Position numbers and translations under genes: made by a program
Shown: positions 10,694 through 21,091 of the stretch, piece by piece
Layout: each line of letters opens with the position of its first letter
Position numbering within the stretch: position 1 is the stretch's first letter
Assembly (NCBI GenBank): GCA_030549175.1
Contig: JAUKUA010000004.1
Span: forward strand, 5,766,001 to 5,830,000
Direction: 5' to 3'
DNA: 64,000 nucleotides
From: Lasiosphaeris hirsuta
Taxonomy: Eukaryota; Ascomycota; Sordariomycetes; Sordariales; Lasiosphaeriaceae
Notes under the pieces: model-generated
Told to the model about the DNA's origin: nothing
The model's input: the letters and a program-made list of their open reading frames with translations, nothing else
Database searches by the model: none

Positions 10694-11935
10694 ATGAACA
10701 AAAAGAAAAGTAGCGGGGCTCGCCGCAGTCTCTCCAGCACCGCCAGAGCGGCCTCGTCGACCGCCGCAGCCTCGCAGGTTCAGCTGTCAGGCTCGATGCC
10801 CCTCAGCGACGAGTTTGCTTCATTGGAGCGCATCGAGAGCCACATCGGCCTGATGCACAGGTTCAAAGCCGTCCTCCACGGCGCCGAAGATCAGAGCCTT
10901 TCCCACAACTTCTCACTCATGCCGGCCTCCCTCAGAGACACCAACGCCGGCCGGTGGCGTGTGTAGTGTCTCCTGATGGCAGCCGAGTTTCGCTACACCA
11001 TATACCTCAAAGTGCTGGAAAAGTGGGTTTTGCACTTGCAGGACAAGGCCAAGTGGCCGCTGCCGCCGTGGTGAGCTTGCTCCCTATCATATTGAGTGTG
11101 CAGCAGCGTCGTGCTAACCCGACCAAGGGACGTAGCCATCATTTTCTATGCGAACCTGCTATCGCCGTCGGCATTCAAGACCGATATCACCAAGTACTAC
11201 CCCACACTTTGGACCGCGGGCATCTCGTTCCCGCTCTCGCGCATGCAGACAACGCTGAACGACGCCGCCTCGGTGCGGGCCTGGGCCAATGTCTACCCCG
11301 GCACGCCATACCAGATCATCGAGTTCACGCCGCGGGGCGACCAGGCATTCCTCATCCGGAACTACGTTATGGATATCCCCGGCTACAAGTGCAAGTCGGG
11401 CTTGTGCAAGTGGCGCAGCGGGACCATCGCCATCCCCATGATCCGTTGGGTCCCGTTCTGGGCCGGGCGAGTGCCCCTGACGTGCATTTCGTGCGGGGCT
11501 GCCTACAACCGCAGCCGGAGCATCCACGACAGCGCGGGCCGGCGCCAAATGAAAACCGTCTTCTCGCTGCACCTGTTCGACCTCTGTGCCAGCCCGCTGC
11601 GCCAGTTTGGGCCTGTGTTGGAAGGGTGAATGGTGGCCTCCAGTGAATGGCCTTCCAGAAGGTGTAGCCGCCTCTGATAAGTAGATAGCTTAGCGTGGTT
11701 CTGGTGTGGCCACCCATAAATGGTGGGCCAGAGATTTCTCTGGACCAGAACCACAACCATCACCACACAATATTATCACCTTCGTTGTGTTGCCCACCAA
11801 CAGCCAGCCGGCTTCGTCGAGCGCGTGCTCGCCCTGGCCGACTCATCGCCCTACTCGGCATCCAACGTGGCGAGCACATATATAGAACGATACAAGTGCT
11901 TCCTGGAGCTGCTGCGCGACAACCCGGGAACAAAT
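10694..11935 (+). pseudogene. GRDP-like (DUF1399, glycine-rich-domain) protein pseudogene
   Basis: The frame begins at 10694 with a low-complexity Ser/Ala head and runs to a TAG at 10964-10966. It continues in the same frame past this stop with MAAEFRYTIYLKVLEKW. An intron 11071-11127 (GTGAGC, branch GCTAAC, AAG) then joins LPPW to DVAIIFYANLLSP. That joined block (LPP-DV---WHA--L-P pattern) and the later IERYKCFLELL segment (about 11880-11920) resemble the fungal/plant GRDP family, whose function is poorly known. The TAG is what CAG would become by C-to-T at CpA. The frame ends at 11629; the downstream segment FVERVLALADSS lies in another frame after about 180 non-coding bases containing a hairpin. 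It then runs straight into laccase sequence. I call it a pseudogene; readthrough or a real gene limited to the middle exons cannot be excluded. Confidence 0.55.
11695..11754. repeat. Hairpin, 11-bp perfect arms
   Basis: GTGGTTCTGGT at 11695-11705 is exactly complementary to ACCAGAACCAC at 11744-11754, with a 38-base interior that itself contains the palindrome GTGGCCAC. It sits between two GRDP-like coding segments and may be a relic of a small inserted element. Confidence 0.45.
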
Positions 11936-12560
11936 TCCGTACCCTCTACACCCTAACCTTCAAACACAAGGCATGCCCACAACAAACCCACCCACTCAAA
12001 CACCTCCGCATCATCAACACCCCTTTCTCCACCACCTTCGTTTTCTCCATCGACAACCACAATCTGACGGTGGTCGACGCTGATTTCGTCCCCATCACAG
12101 GCTACACAGCGACTAACATCCTCGTAGGCATCGGATAACGGTACCATATCATCATCACAGCCAACCCCCCCCCCCCAAATGGCTATCTCCTGTCATAGAC
12201 GGGAGCTTCTGGATCCGCAGTACCGTCCCGGCCGACTGTACCGGGTTTGCTCCCCCCAGCAACCCCGGCTATGACCAGACGGGCATCATTCGTTACGATC
12301 CCGTCAGTACTGCCCTTCCCACCTCGCACAGGTGGTTCAACCTCGACCTAGCATGCTCCGACGAGCCATACAAGGTGTTGCAGTCAGTCGTGCCGTGGAT
12401 GGGCTGGCGACGAATGGCGACAGGCAAGGGGAGATGACCGAGGTGTTGTTCAACAGGAGCGGGAGCACCCCGGCTTCAGCATCAAGTTTGAAATCTATCT
12501 ATGGGACAGGCTGGTCTGCTATCACAGTGGCGAGGCATCCAGGGAACCGAAGCAGAGGCT
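11936..12560 (+). pseudogene. Laccase / multicopper oxidase fragment (pseudogene)
   Basis: Translation gives HLRIINTPFSTTFVFSIDNH followed by LTVVDADFVPITGYTATNIL, then GIG-stop-RYHIIITA. Further on come SFWIRSTVPADCTGF and ACSDEPYKVL. These are the second (middle) cupredoxin domain motifs of ascomycete laccases (R-INT--D-HF-FSIDNH; VGIGQRYDVIV). The TAA at 12136-12138 falls where the family has Gln (GIGQRY), so it fits CAA to TAA. The N-terminal copper-1 region and the C-terminal copper-ligand domain are missing. A poly-C run near 12166 disrupts the frame. It is only a fragment, fused head-on to the GRDP relic. Laccases oxidise phenols using copper and are secreted. Confidence 0.75.
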
Positions 12561-13990
12561 GCGGCAGTAGGTAGGCTCAATTGCAAGAATTCCAAGATGT
12601 GGAAAAAGGAGAGCTATCAACTAGGCCGGAGGTCGCATGCATTAGTATGTCCCAGACCCAAATTCTAGACCTTAGTTTAACGATGGGGGATAACTGGAAT
12701 GGCTACCGAATTTGGGCCGTTCTGGGAAGACATTTCCAGATGGTAACTTTAGTCGAGGCACCAAAACTGGGCCACGCGGTAGTACGGGCTAGGCTCACCC
12801 ACGGCTCACCCCGGAACAGGGCAGCTCAGGGCCACACACAGACATGGAAATTACTAAGGGCAACTTTTGCGTAAAACATAGAGCTGAAGCTTTCCCTGAT
12901 TCTTCCCTGAGCTAGGGTGATCCCGTACACGGCCGTTGCACAGCCTCAGAGGCCCCGTTTTCAGTCCCCCGGCTAAAGTTTCCTTTCAGTAGAAAATAAC
13001 TGACAGGTAATCACACGCTGATCTGGTCCTTGCTGCAAACGGTGACACCAGTCTGCCAGTCCCGCGGATCGATGATCCCATCGGGCGCGGTTGTCCTCTA
13101 GCCAACCGCCTCGACTCATTTGTGCTGGACCCCGGCCGTCGAAATCTTGGGGCAGGAACCGGCGCCCATGGAGAGTGACCCGAGAGGCTGGAGACTCGGG
13201 GCACCGGACGTGCCCCGAAGGACGGGAACACTCGGGGCAGGAATACCCTCAGTACCTGTAGAGTTACCATGTCAGGAAGAACTGTTTTTCTTCACGCAAG
13301 AAATACACTGTTCATTGCGCATTGTTCTCACAGGCATTGTCCATTGTGTCACCCTGTTCAGTTCTGCCCTGTGTATTACAAGACAGCGCCCGGCAGTGAC
13401 AGCGTACTCGTCTGAGTGGAGCTTGTTTTTGGTTTATGCAATTAGATATCCTATGTGTATAGGATACCTGGAGTTTTATGTGGCCCAGCCCAAGGGCTTC
13501 CATGGAAATTTCATGCTTACATCCTTCAGAAAGCTCCCTACCTCTCACACCCTGGTTCAGCTGGATCCAGGCAATCTAGGTTCCTCCTCGCTTCCTTACG
13601 GAGGTGGTTATACGCCGATCTTAGCTGCCAGGGATAGCGAGCCGTTCTTCGGCGCTCCCTGGCAGTGCCGATCTATTGGGACTCTCCTGCGGGATCATGA
13701 CCAGTTGTACCCAATGAAGCTAAATGAAACTAGACTCAGGGGGGCATTGGCCCGTTGGTGCTTCAATGGGCACTGCGCATTTTTGTATAGCCGTCACCCA
13801 ACGTGTCGCTCCCGAACAAATGGCGTTTTTTTGCGTCGTACGCAGCATTAGGCGTGCTAATAAATCCTACCATCACACAATAAAGAGCCGTGAAAGAATT
13901 ATCAAATGGACCGAGGAGTCCATATATTAGACGTCTCTCAAGTCAAATAAAATGCGTCCTACTATAGCTGCTTCTCATATCCACGAGACC
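12561..13990. other. Intergenic region with dispersed repeat fragments
   Basis: The segment 12735-12868 shares short blocks with the repeat at 8799-8986, one block direct and one inverted. The remainder has an open frame at 13120-13851 on the plus strand, but it shows no recognisable domain and no typical splice structure, so I do not call a gene. Confidence 0.4.
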
Positions 13991-14300
13991 TTGAATTACC
14001 TTATCCCAAGTAAAGGCACAAGAGTTGGTGAGAGAAGTCGATGCACTCGTTGTGGTCGGGGGCATTCGTCTTCGACCTGCTCCAGAACAGACTCGGTTTA
14101 CGCGCCGGAATACTGGTTCCAGTACCAGGTGCCACCAAGCTTGCTGCCTTTCTCGACGGCGATAATGGAGAGGCCGACACCGAGTCGTGGGTCTACCGCC
14201 CCTCCGATGACCGCAGCCCGCCCAAGTGGAACTCGCGCTACTTGCAGGCCCCGACCCTGCGAGCAAAATCGTCGACACGGCCAAGGACTCAGTAGCGGGT
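13991..14300 (+). pseudogene. Flavin monooxygenase (Baeyer-Villiger type) fragment
   Basis: Fragments in two frames: ELVREVDALVVVGG (about 14020-14060, resembling the FAD-binding start of these enzymes) and LLQNRLGLRAGILV. These are followed by DTESWVYRPSDDRSPPKW and SRYLQAP (about 14180-14250). The DTESWVYR...RYLQAP arrangement is typical of the region just after the FAD motif in fungal Baeyer-Villiger/cyclohexanone-type monooxygenases. The frame breaks, and nothing corresponding to the rest of the roughly 550-aa enzyme follows. Short relic; the assignment rests on motif memory only. Confidence 0.4.
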
Positions 14301-14683
14301 CGCCTGTCTACTTTGCCATAGTAAACCCAAACACCACCGACATGAGTGGCAGTGACCGCTAATGAAGCAGCTGGCGGTGGCGTTGATTGATCGGCGACAC
14401 AAGGCGGGGCTGAGTTGCAGGTTGCCTGTTTGCCTTGTAGTCGTAAATAGGAAGACCGACATGAGTGCCCGACCAATCCCACTGTCAAGTCGTCACTGCC
14501 ACAAAGACTCAATGCCAATGGTTTCGTGTCTACGGTTACACAGAATCTGTGGTCGCGTACGCGTTAGAATATAAGGCACCCGCTGATATGTTATAAAATC
14601 TGTGTCTATTCCCCCATTTCCGCGCCTCCCCTTTACATATTCTTGGACGTTGTCGTGAGTTGCATATACGGCATCTTATACCG

Positions 14684-16818
14684 ATGTCTACCCCCAAACC
14701 CCTTCCTCCTAACATGTCAGGGACCGTGAGTCCTCCTGTTACTGGTACGACAAACATGACAAGTGCAAATGCAACAGGTGCGACAAACACACCCAATGCG
14801 ACAAATGCACCCAATGTCACACGCGCAACAAACGCAACAAGTGTGGCAAGTACAACAAATTTAACAAGTGCGACAAGTGCACCCAGTGCCACAAGCGTAA
14901 CAAATGCAACAAATGCAACAAGTGCACCCAGTGCTACAAACGCAACAAATGCAACCAGCGCGATAAATACAACGACGACGCGCAATCAATCACCTCCTCC
15001 CCCAAAGGATATTAGGCTCCGGGCTCATCTCTGGGAGGTGTTCAAGCGAAATATTGCCTGGCGCATCCTTGCGACATTCGTCTCCATGGTATTAGTTCTT
15101 TGCGTCCTGCATGCATTTGCAAAAAGGAGAGCGCTCTCAAGCAATGATCGACGGTGGTTCAACGCGCTCGCTATTCTGTTCTCGGCCCTCGTGAGCCTAT
15201 CGGTTGGATCGCTTCTCAACTTTCTGGGCACCATGATTCGGTGGCCGATTTTGGCAAGCAAGCCGCATTCACCACTTGACGTAAGGCGCTGGATGTTTTG
15301 TTGATCAAATCTTTGGGAGCAGAGTTGAAACTGAACTATTTTGCAGGTCGACCTGATCCTTGGCATGCATGACCCGTCGGGTCTTTTCATCTGTTCTGGT
15401 GCCACACCAAAGAGATGAGATGGGCTAAAATTACAGCTGTAGCTCTGTTGTACTTGCTCCTCAGCGTGGGAGGCTGTCTGAGCGTTGCTACCTTCGGTCT
15501 AACATTTGACTTGAACGAAGTCGGTAGTATTGAATACCCTATTTTGGTCGCGGACTGGAAGGCCTCCCAGCTTGCCAATGCGCCAAGTTTCCAGACACTC
15601 TCTGATGATGACTTCCCTTATACAAATAGGTTCCAGGACACTATTAGTGAGTTGTAAACGAGGCCCTTTTCAACATCACAGGCAAGTGTTGCCTTGAACC
15701 TTCAAAAACCTCGAACCTGCGTACTGACGTAGCCTATGTAGCGGTTGTCCAGAATAGTATACCGAGCTATAGCTTCGACGAGGCAGCTCCTGAATATGTC
15801 CAAGTGGCGGTGCATATCTTGAACTCCATTTTCGGATATTCGTTCTCTGAAAATACTCTTCCCGGGGATACATTCTGGGCCGCTCAATCTGATAACTTCG
15901 GAGTCTTTGAAACCAACAAATCTGCCTATGCGACAACTTGTGAGAATTCTGCCTCCATACGACAGTCCTCTTCATCGATTTTAGGTATAATACTAATACT
16001 TTAACCCAGATCTCCTCTCTGGCGGCAATCCGGACAATTACTCCATCCCTATTTTTAACCCCAAAACTGATCTCATTCCCAAAGCATATCTCATGGAATG
16101 TGAAATGTGCCTGACTGATCATAACGGTAAACCCGCATTCTCAGACGGAGTCCTTCACGGCCTCGCCCCCGACAGCTCATCCTTCGCTGCCAATACCCTA
16201 CTTTACATCGGCACATACCAGGTCTGGAAGAAAACGCCTAGCAACAAAATACTTAGTGTCAAACGACATGCATGGCAGTCAGAAGACGTCAATATGTTTG
16301 GAGACCACACCCTGAGCCCGGAATCAAGCAAGTTCATGGCCCAGACAGAGCTATACGTTGCGCACATTACGGCGCGGCTACCTCTCCTAACCATAGTCGG
16401 GGCAGATGTATCCCTCCCGCGGGTAACAAAGATTGAGGGTGAGGGAGCTTTGGAACAACCCGTCACTAGCATCACGCTCGAAGTGAGATGGGACAGGACC
16501 ATCTCGGTTCTAGCGGCAATTTTGGGCGGTAAAGCTCTAGCCGTTGGTGTTGTCTACTACTTTTGTCGGAATGTTCTGATACGCGATCACAGTAGTTATC
16601 TTTCTATCGCGAGTCTCCTTAAGTCCTCACTAGAGAGGGCCGCAGGGAAAGGAATGAGGAGTGTTGACAGCGGCGTTGAGATTGCGGAGCGAATGCGCGG
16701 GATTCACATGAGATACCGGACCGTGGGGACTACTGACGGGTGCTTGGAGGTCAATATGCTGGATCTTGTTACGGGAGCTATAAATGACGGCCGGTTTGTA
16801 AGTGGCAGATATCGTTAG
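14684..16818 (+). pseudogene. Multi-TM fungal membrane protein with frame disruptions
   Basis: Starts at ATG 14684 with a Thr/Asn/Ser/Ala-rich repeat region (residues about 15-105, many N-x-T/S sequons). Two hydrophobic segments follow (ILATFVSMVLVLCVL; LAILFSALVSLSVGSLL). An intron 15281-15346 (GTAAGG...GCAG) leads to DLILGMHDPSG. One base then appears missing at about 15379, because GSFHLFWCHTKEMRW continues in the next frame. A second break near 15650 is either another 1-nt loss or a very short 35-nt intron (15647-15681). A convincing intron 15941-16010 has a TACTAATAC branch site. The last exon ends at 16818 with a TM segment around residues ISVLAAILGGKALAVGVVYY. I recognise it as a fungal multi-TM family of unknown function. 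The frameshifts may be real or assembly errors. Confidence 0.55.
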
Positions 16819-17914
16819 ACTCCTGAGCAATTTAGTAACCCCGTTTGCTATATTTTGACAATATGGTACTGCTATGGAACTTTGTGTGTAACTGAGCATT
16901 AAAAAATATTTGTTTTATAATTAACGCCAAACCGACGTCGTTTCAATATGAGGGTTTGACTTTATGGTCAGTCCGCGCACCAGTAGAAGATTTATGAAGG
17001 ATTCATTTCCGATCAAGAGAAATGGGAAGTTGGAATTATAAAAGGTAGGAACAGTGTAACTTAGGAATACCCGATATATAAGACTCGAAATATAAAATTC
17101 CATTCTATCAGTGCTAAGCTGGAGAGGGAATAATGTGTAGGTGGTAAATGAGGATATTAAAATGCCTACTGACGGTAAATGCCTTTGGAAAAAAAAACAG
17201 ACATAGTTACTAGCGAAAGTCATTCAATTTAGGAATTACTGACGGCAAGCCGCTACATAAAAGCGCATAGCTAATGTAGAGCGTGCATCATTAGAATAGG
17301 TGTAGTGTTCCTCTTAGCGTCAGCCTTGAGATGGACGGTCGGGTGAAGCGGCTGTCTTTCCTCCTATAAATAGGCGCCGAGCACTTTGCCGGGCGGGTAC
17401 TTTGCTGGATTTGGTTGGCAGTGGCTTACCTACCCTCTGTAGTTCCTGAATTGAATGCATCGTCGCCTTGGAAGTGGGGATTCAGCCCTGCGCCACACTG
17501 GAAACTTGGTCGCATCGACGCGAAATAATGGTGGATTAATGCTTGGTAAGGCGGCGAATGAGAGGCAGGGATTTCCCCCAGTTCATGTTACAGCCTGGGA
17601 TCCTAAAGCTTAGCCCCTGAGCTTGGCAGAAGAAAGCCCCAGCGGATAGGTCTGCTCGGACAGACTGCCTTGGCAAGTCCGACGAAGGATGAGGATTGCC
17701 ACAAAACTCGGGAGGCTTAATTCCGGGAAGGGGAGGCCATCTCTCCCCTATCCATCCTGGGTGCGTTATCGCGTCCATTTCACTCGTTTCACTCTCGTTC
17801 TTGTTCGCGCGTTTCCTCTGCATGGCCGGCGCGTCGTGATTGCATCTTCATTTTTTCCTCTTCCGTTGACTCGGGTTTGCTTCGATACCCCCGACTTGAC
17901 AATAGTTTACAGTC
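16819..17914. other. Intergenic region, no gene seen
   Basis: AT-rich at 16830-17250, then more balanced. No supported gene. The last 200 bases, pyrimidine-rich with TCTTCATTTTTTCC, likely include the kelch gene promoter. Confidence 0.4.
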
Positions 17915-19904
17915 ATGCGCTCCCCTCAGGCGGTCTCGCTTTTAGCCGCCGTTCTCAATCTCACCCACCACGTCGCAGCCGAGATATTCGATGTACCGTC
18001 TGTTGACAATTTCGTCCGTCGCTTTTCATGTACATGTTCGTTTGCCCAGAAGCCCAGATCCAGAGAGACAAACAACCGCTAATCAATGCCTAGCAATCGT
18101 CCTCGGCAATTATGTGTACATTGACGGTGGAGAGATAACGCAGTACGAAAATGGGAGCAATACGGCTTCGGCCTCAAACATAGGTAGGAAAAAGGCCCTG
18201 ATCGCGCGCCCAGCTCTAGTCGTTGACGCGACCCAGTTAACTCGACCCTCTCCCTCGATCTCACGACGTCATGGACCACGACCGAAGCCGTTCTCAAGTC
18301 ATCCCCCAAGGCCCCCGGCCCGGTGAAAGGAAACGTGGTCCTTTGGGCAGACCACGCCCGAAACACGTTGTACTCGTGGGGTGGCAAGTGGCAATTCGGA
18401 GCAAACATGAAGAAAACCGAGCTGTGGAAGTTCCTGGCCGACGGTAGCGGTGGTGGCAAGTGGTCTACCGAGCAGCCTTCAAACCCGTCTAGGTTCAACG
18501 AGCTTGTCCCCGCCGAGTTCATCGCCTTTGCGACAGTAAACAACACGGGGTATGCAATCGGTGGACAAGCATCGGGCTGGACGCAGCTGTACCGCGGGTC
18601 GAACCAGGCCATCCCGGGCATGCTATCGTACAATTTCGATACACGCGAGTGGACGAATTCAACCGACCTCAGCCCGTTTCACACGATTGCTCAGGCGTCG
18701 GCACAGTACGTCCCAACGTTCGGTCCTGGTGGTGTGGTGATGGTGATGGGGGGCTCAATGCCGGACGTGGACCGCGCGCCAAGCATCGCAAACTCTCCGG
18801 CCCAGGACTTTCAAAATCTAACCTTTTTTGATCCCGCGGCCTCGAAAACGTACTGGCAGGTCGCTACTGGCGAGATACCTCCCTCGCCGCGTTCCGAGTT
18901 TTGTTCCGCTGGCTGGCAGAACACTGACGGCGGCTACGAAATGTAAGCATTTCTTGATCCAAAACACCCCAACTTGATCCACATCTAACAGAAACTAGAT
19001 TCATCTTTGGTGGCGACAACAAGGCGGTGAGCGGCTACCCTAAATACCGCGACGCATACGTCCTCAGCCTCCCCGGATTCGTCTGGACAAAGCTCCCCGA
19101 GCCACCTGCCGGCGGGCGAGCATACCACAGCTGTGTGTCAGCGGGGAAGCGGCAGGTTCTAAGCATTGGTGGCCTGGGTGACTCGGGTAGTAAAGAAAAG
19201 GACAAGGCACCCCAGGGTCTGTTGGTGTTTGACATGACGGCCATGAAGTGGGTTGACTTTTACAATGCTAGTCTGGATGCGTATGAAGCGCCGGGGGTGA
19301 TCAAGGACTGGTATGCAAAGGGATCGCTGGATAAGGTGCAGTGGTCCTCAGAGACAGTGAAAAAAATGTTTGTGGAGCAAAAGCAGGATTTGCCTGGGAA
19401 TGGTGATGGCGATGACGGCAGTGAGTAACAGTTACCTATCTCGGCATTTTTGTAGCCTGGGTTGGTCTTTTTGGTTGCTAACACGTCCTAGCATCGACAG
19501 AACCCAACAAGTCTGGGACAACAAGTACCCCAGTCGCAGCCATTGCTGGCGGTGTGGTGGGTGGTGTTGTAGCTTTGGCAGCTATCGGCATGGTCGCGTG
19601 GTTTCTCGTTCGGCGCAGAAGACGAGGTGCTAATGGCATTGCAAACAACACTGACGCAAAGGATCCCATGCACCAAGTCCTGCCGCCAATGTTGCCCGGA
19701 ACCGTGACACAATACCCTGCTGAAGTCGGTGACAGCTTGCAATACTCGGAGCTCTCTGGCGATGGGAGAGCTAGGCCCAACCCAGAGAAACCATCTGGCG
19801 CCAATGGCTTAGCCGAGCTCTCGCACAACGGTGTCCAGTCAGCTCAGCACCTTAAGGCACAATCGTTTACTGCCGAGCTGCACGGAGATGATGTACGAAG
19901 ATAA
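17915..19904 (+). CDS. Secreted/membrane-anchored kelch-repeat protein
   Basis: Five-exon gene of 581 aa: exons 17915-18029, 18094-18183, 18237-18942, 18999-19420 and 19492-19904. All introns are GT-AG, 53-71 nt, and every junction keeps frame. A signal peptide (SLLAAVLNLTHHVAA) opens the protein. The body shows kelch-type beta-propeller repeats with characteristic glycine pairs: GNYVYIDGGE, LYSWGGKW, GYAIGGQA, VVMVMGGSMP, IFGGDNK and VLSIGGLG. A TM helix follows (VAAIAGGVVGGVVALAAIG, about residues 459-480), then a basic stop-transfer and a cytoplasmic tail. This architecture (ectodomain propeller plus TM plus disordered tail) is common in Pezizomycotina; ligands are unknown, with cell-surface sensing or adhesion an inference. 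No defects seen. Confidence 0.88.
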
Positions 19905-20344
19905 GCTATCGAATGGTGTAAATATGAAAGCAGACAAGTAGCTCTATGTACCGACAAGTTGTTGTTTTCAAAGCAGTAGTGAGGCTCATGTAGTATGTAA
20001 TGTAGATTTCTTCAACCTGTAACAATTGTGGAAGGAAGCCTGTTTCCCTGCAAATTCTCTTCCACGAATCACATACTGGGTAAGGTAGCACAACAGCAAT
20101 TCCAACCCAATGGCAGAGAGCCCCAGTGATATTTAACCTTTGAGAATATGCATAGATCTGCTGAGCTGTGCACTGGGACATCTCGGGACAATTGCTGCGC
20201 AGAGTGAGTCACAAGACAGAATGGGTTCGGGGAGCGTATATCAGGAAGCAGCCTTATTTTATTTTACCTTTCCAACCATTCTTATACTAGGGCGGTGCGG
20301 AAAGAAACAAACTACAGATAAGCCGGGATAGTTTGGCCGATCGT
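19905..20344. other. Intergenic region, no gene seen
   Basis: 3' flank of the kelch gene; no supported coding region. Confidence 0.4.
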
Positions 20345-20720
20345 CAGAGAGGCTTCAGCATCAGCGAGCTTCCAAAGACCACATCCGGGATGCAATTACT
20401 GTAGTGAGAGATCTGGGCGCGCAGTATCTGTGGGTAGATTCCCTGTGCATTGTCCAGGATGGCAACGACGAAAAGAATAGGGAGATGGGGAAAATGTGGC
20501 AGGTCTATGCCGGCGCCACTCTGACCATTTCTGCATCGCGGGCGTCTCCATTGTGATGAAGGGTTTCTGCAAGAGCGAGACTTGGAGGCGGGGTACGGTG
20601 GCGAGGTGTACAAGTTTCCCTGGCTTGGCAACGCCCGGGACTTGGACACGGAGTCGTTTGTTTTCTCCTCTGAAAGGGAGACTTCTGCTCGTCAATAGAA
20701 CGTGGTTTCAAGGAAGACGG
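20345..20720 (+). pseudogene. HET-domain fragment
   Basis: The frame reads SELPKT and then, after a one-base shift, AITVVRDLGAQYLWVDSLCI and VQDGNDEKNREMGKM. It continues with VYAGATLTISASRAS. A stop and another frame change come before GFLQERDLEAGYGGEVYKFP. This is the central HET motif block (LPKT--DAI-V-R-LG--YLWVDSLCI-QD ... YA-A-LTI-A). The upstream zinc-like head and the C-terminal WTYQE-type block are absent. It is therefore a small degraded remnant of a third HET locus in the window. Confidence 0.75.
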
Positions 20721-21091
20721 AGGGAGACTCGGTACTAGCCAGTCATCCAAGATTGCCAATTTAAGCTAGCTAATTATGTTTCACATGGAGGAAATCACCC
20801 ATTCAAGACAAGACTTCCAAAAGCATAAAGTACGCCGCAGACCCATGTCTTGGTAAACCCTTGCCGCCGTCTATCCTTCATGTCCCACTGCATAACAGTA
20901 GAAGCCTTTGCTAGATAATCACGGAATGTTAGAGCTCATCGTGACAAGAGGAAGTAGAACTCAAAAACTACCCAAAGCTTATAACAGTTGCAATTTACGG
21001 CTGTCGGAGGTAATCATGGCGAGTAAACTCATTTTAAAGCAGCAACAATAGTTGGGTCCTCTCAGCTGACCAAGCCTGTGTCGCTGACCTG
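20721..21091. other. Intergenic region, no gene seen
   Basis: 3' flank of the helicase gene; no gene seen. Confidence 0.4.

Noticed and set aside
13120..13851. Open frame of 243 codons on the plus strand
   Set aside because: No recognisable domain, no codon pattern or splice signal, and it begins in a repeat-rich spacer; likely chance.
15647..15681. A 35-nt GTGAGT-AG intron in the multi-TM gene
   Set aside because: Frame-compatible but shorter than typical fungal introns; a 1-nt frameshift explains the data equally well, so no firm call.
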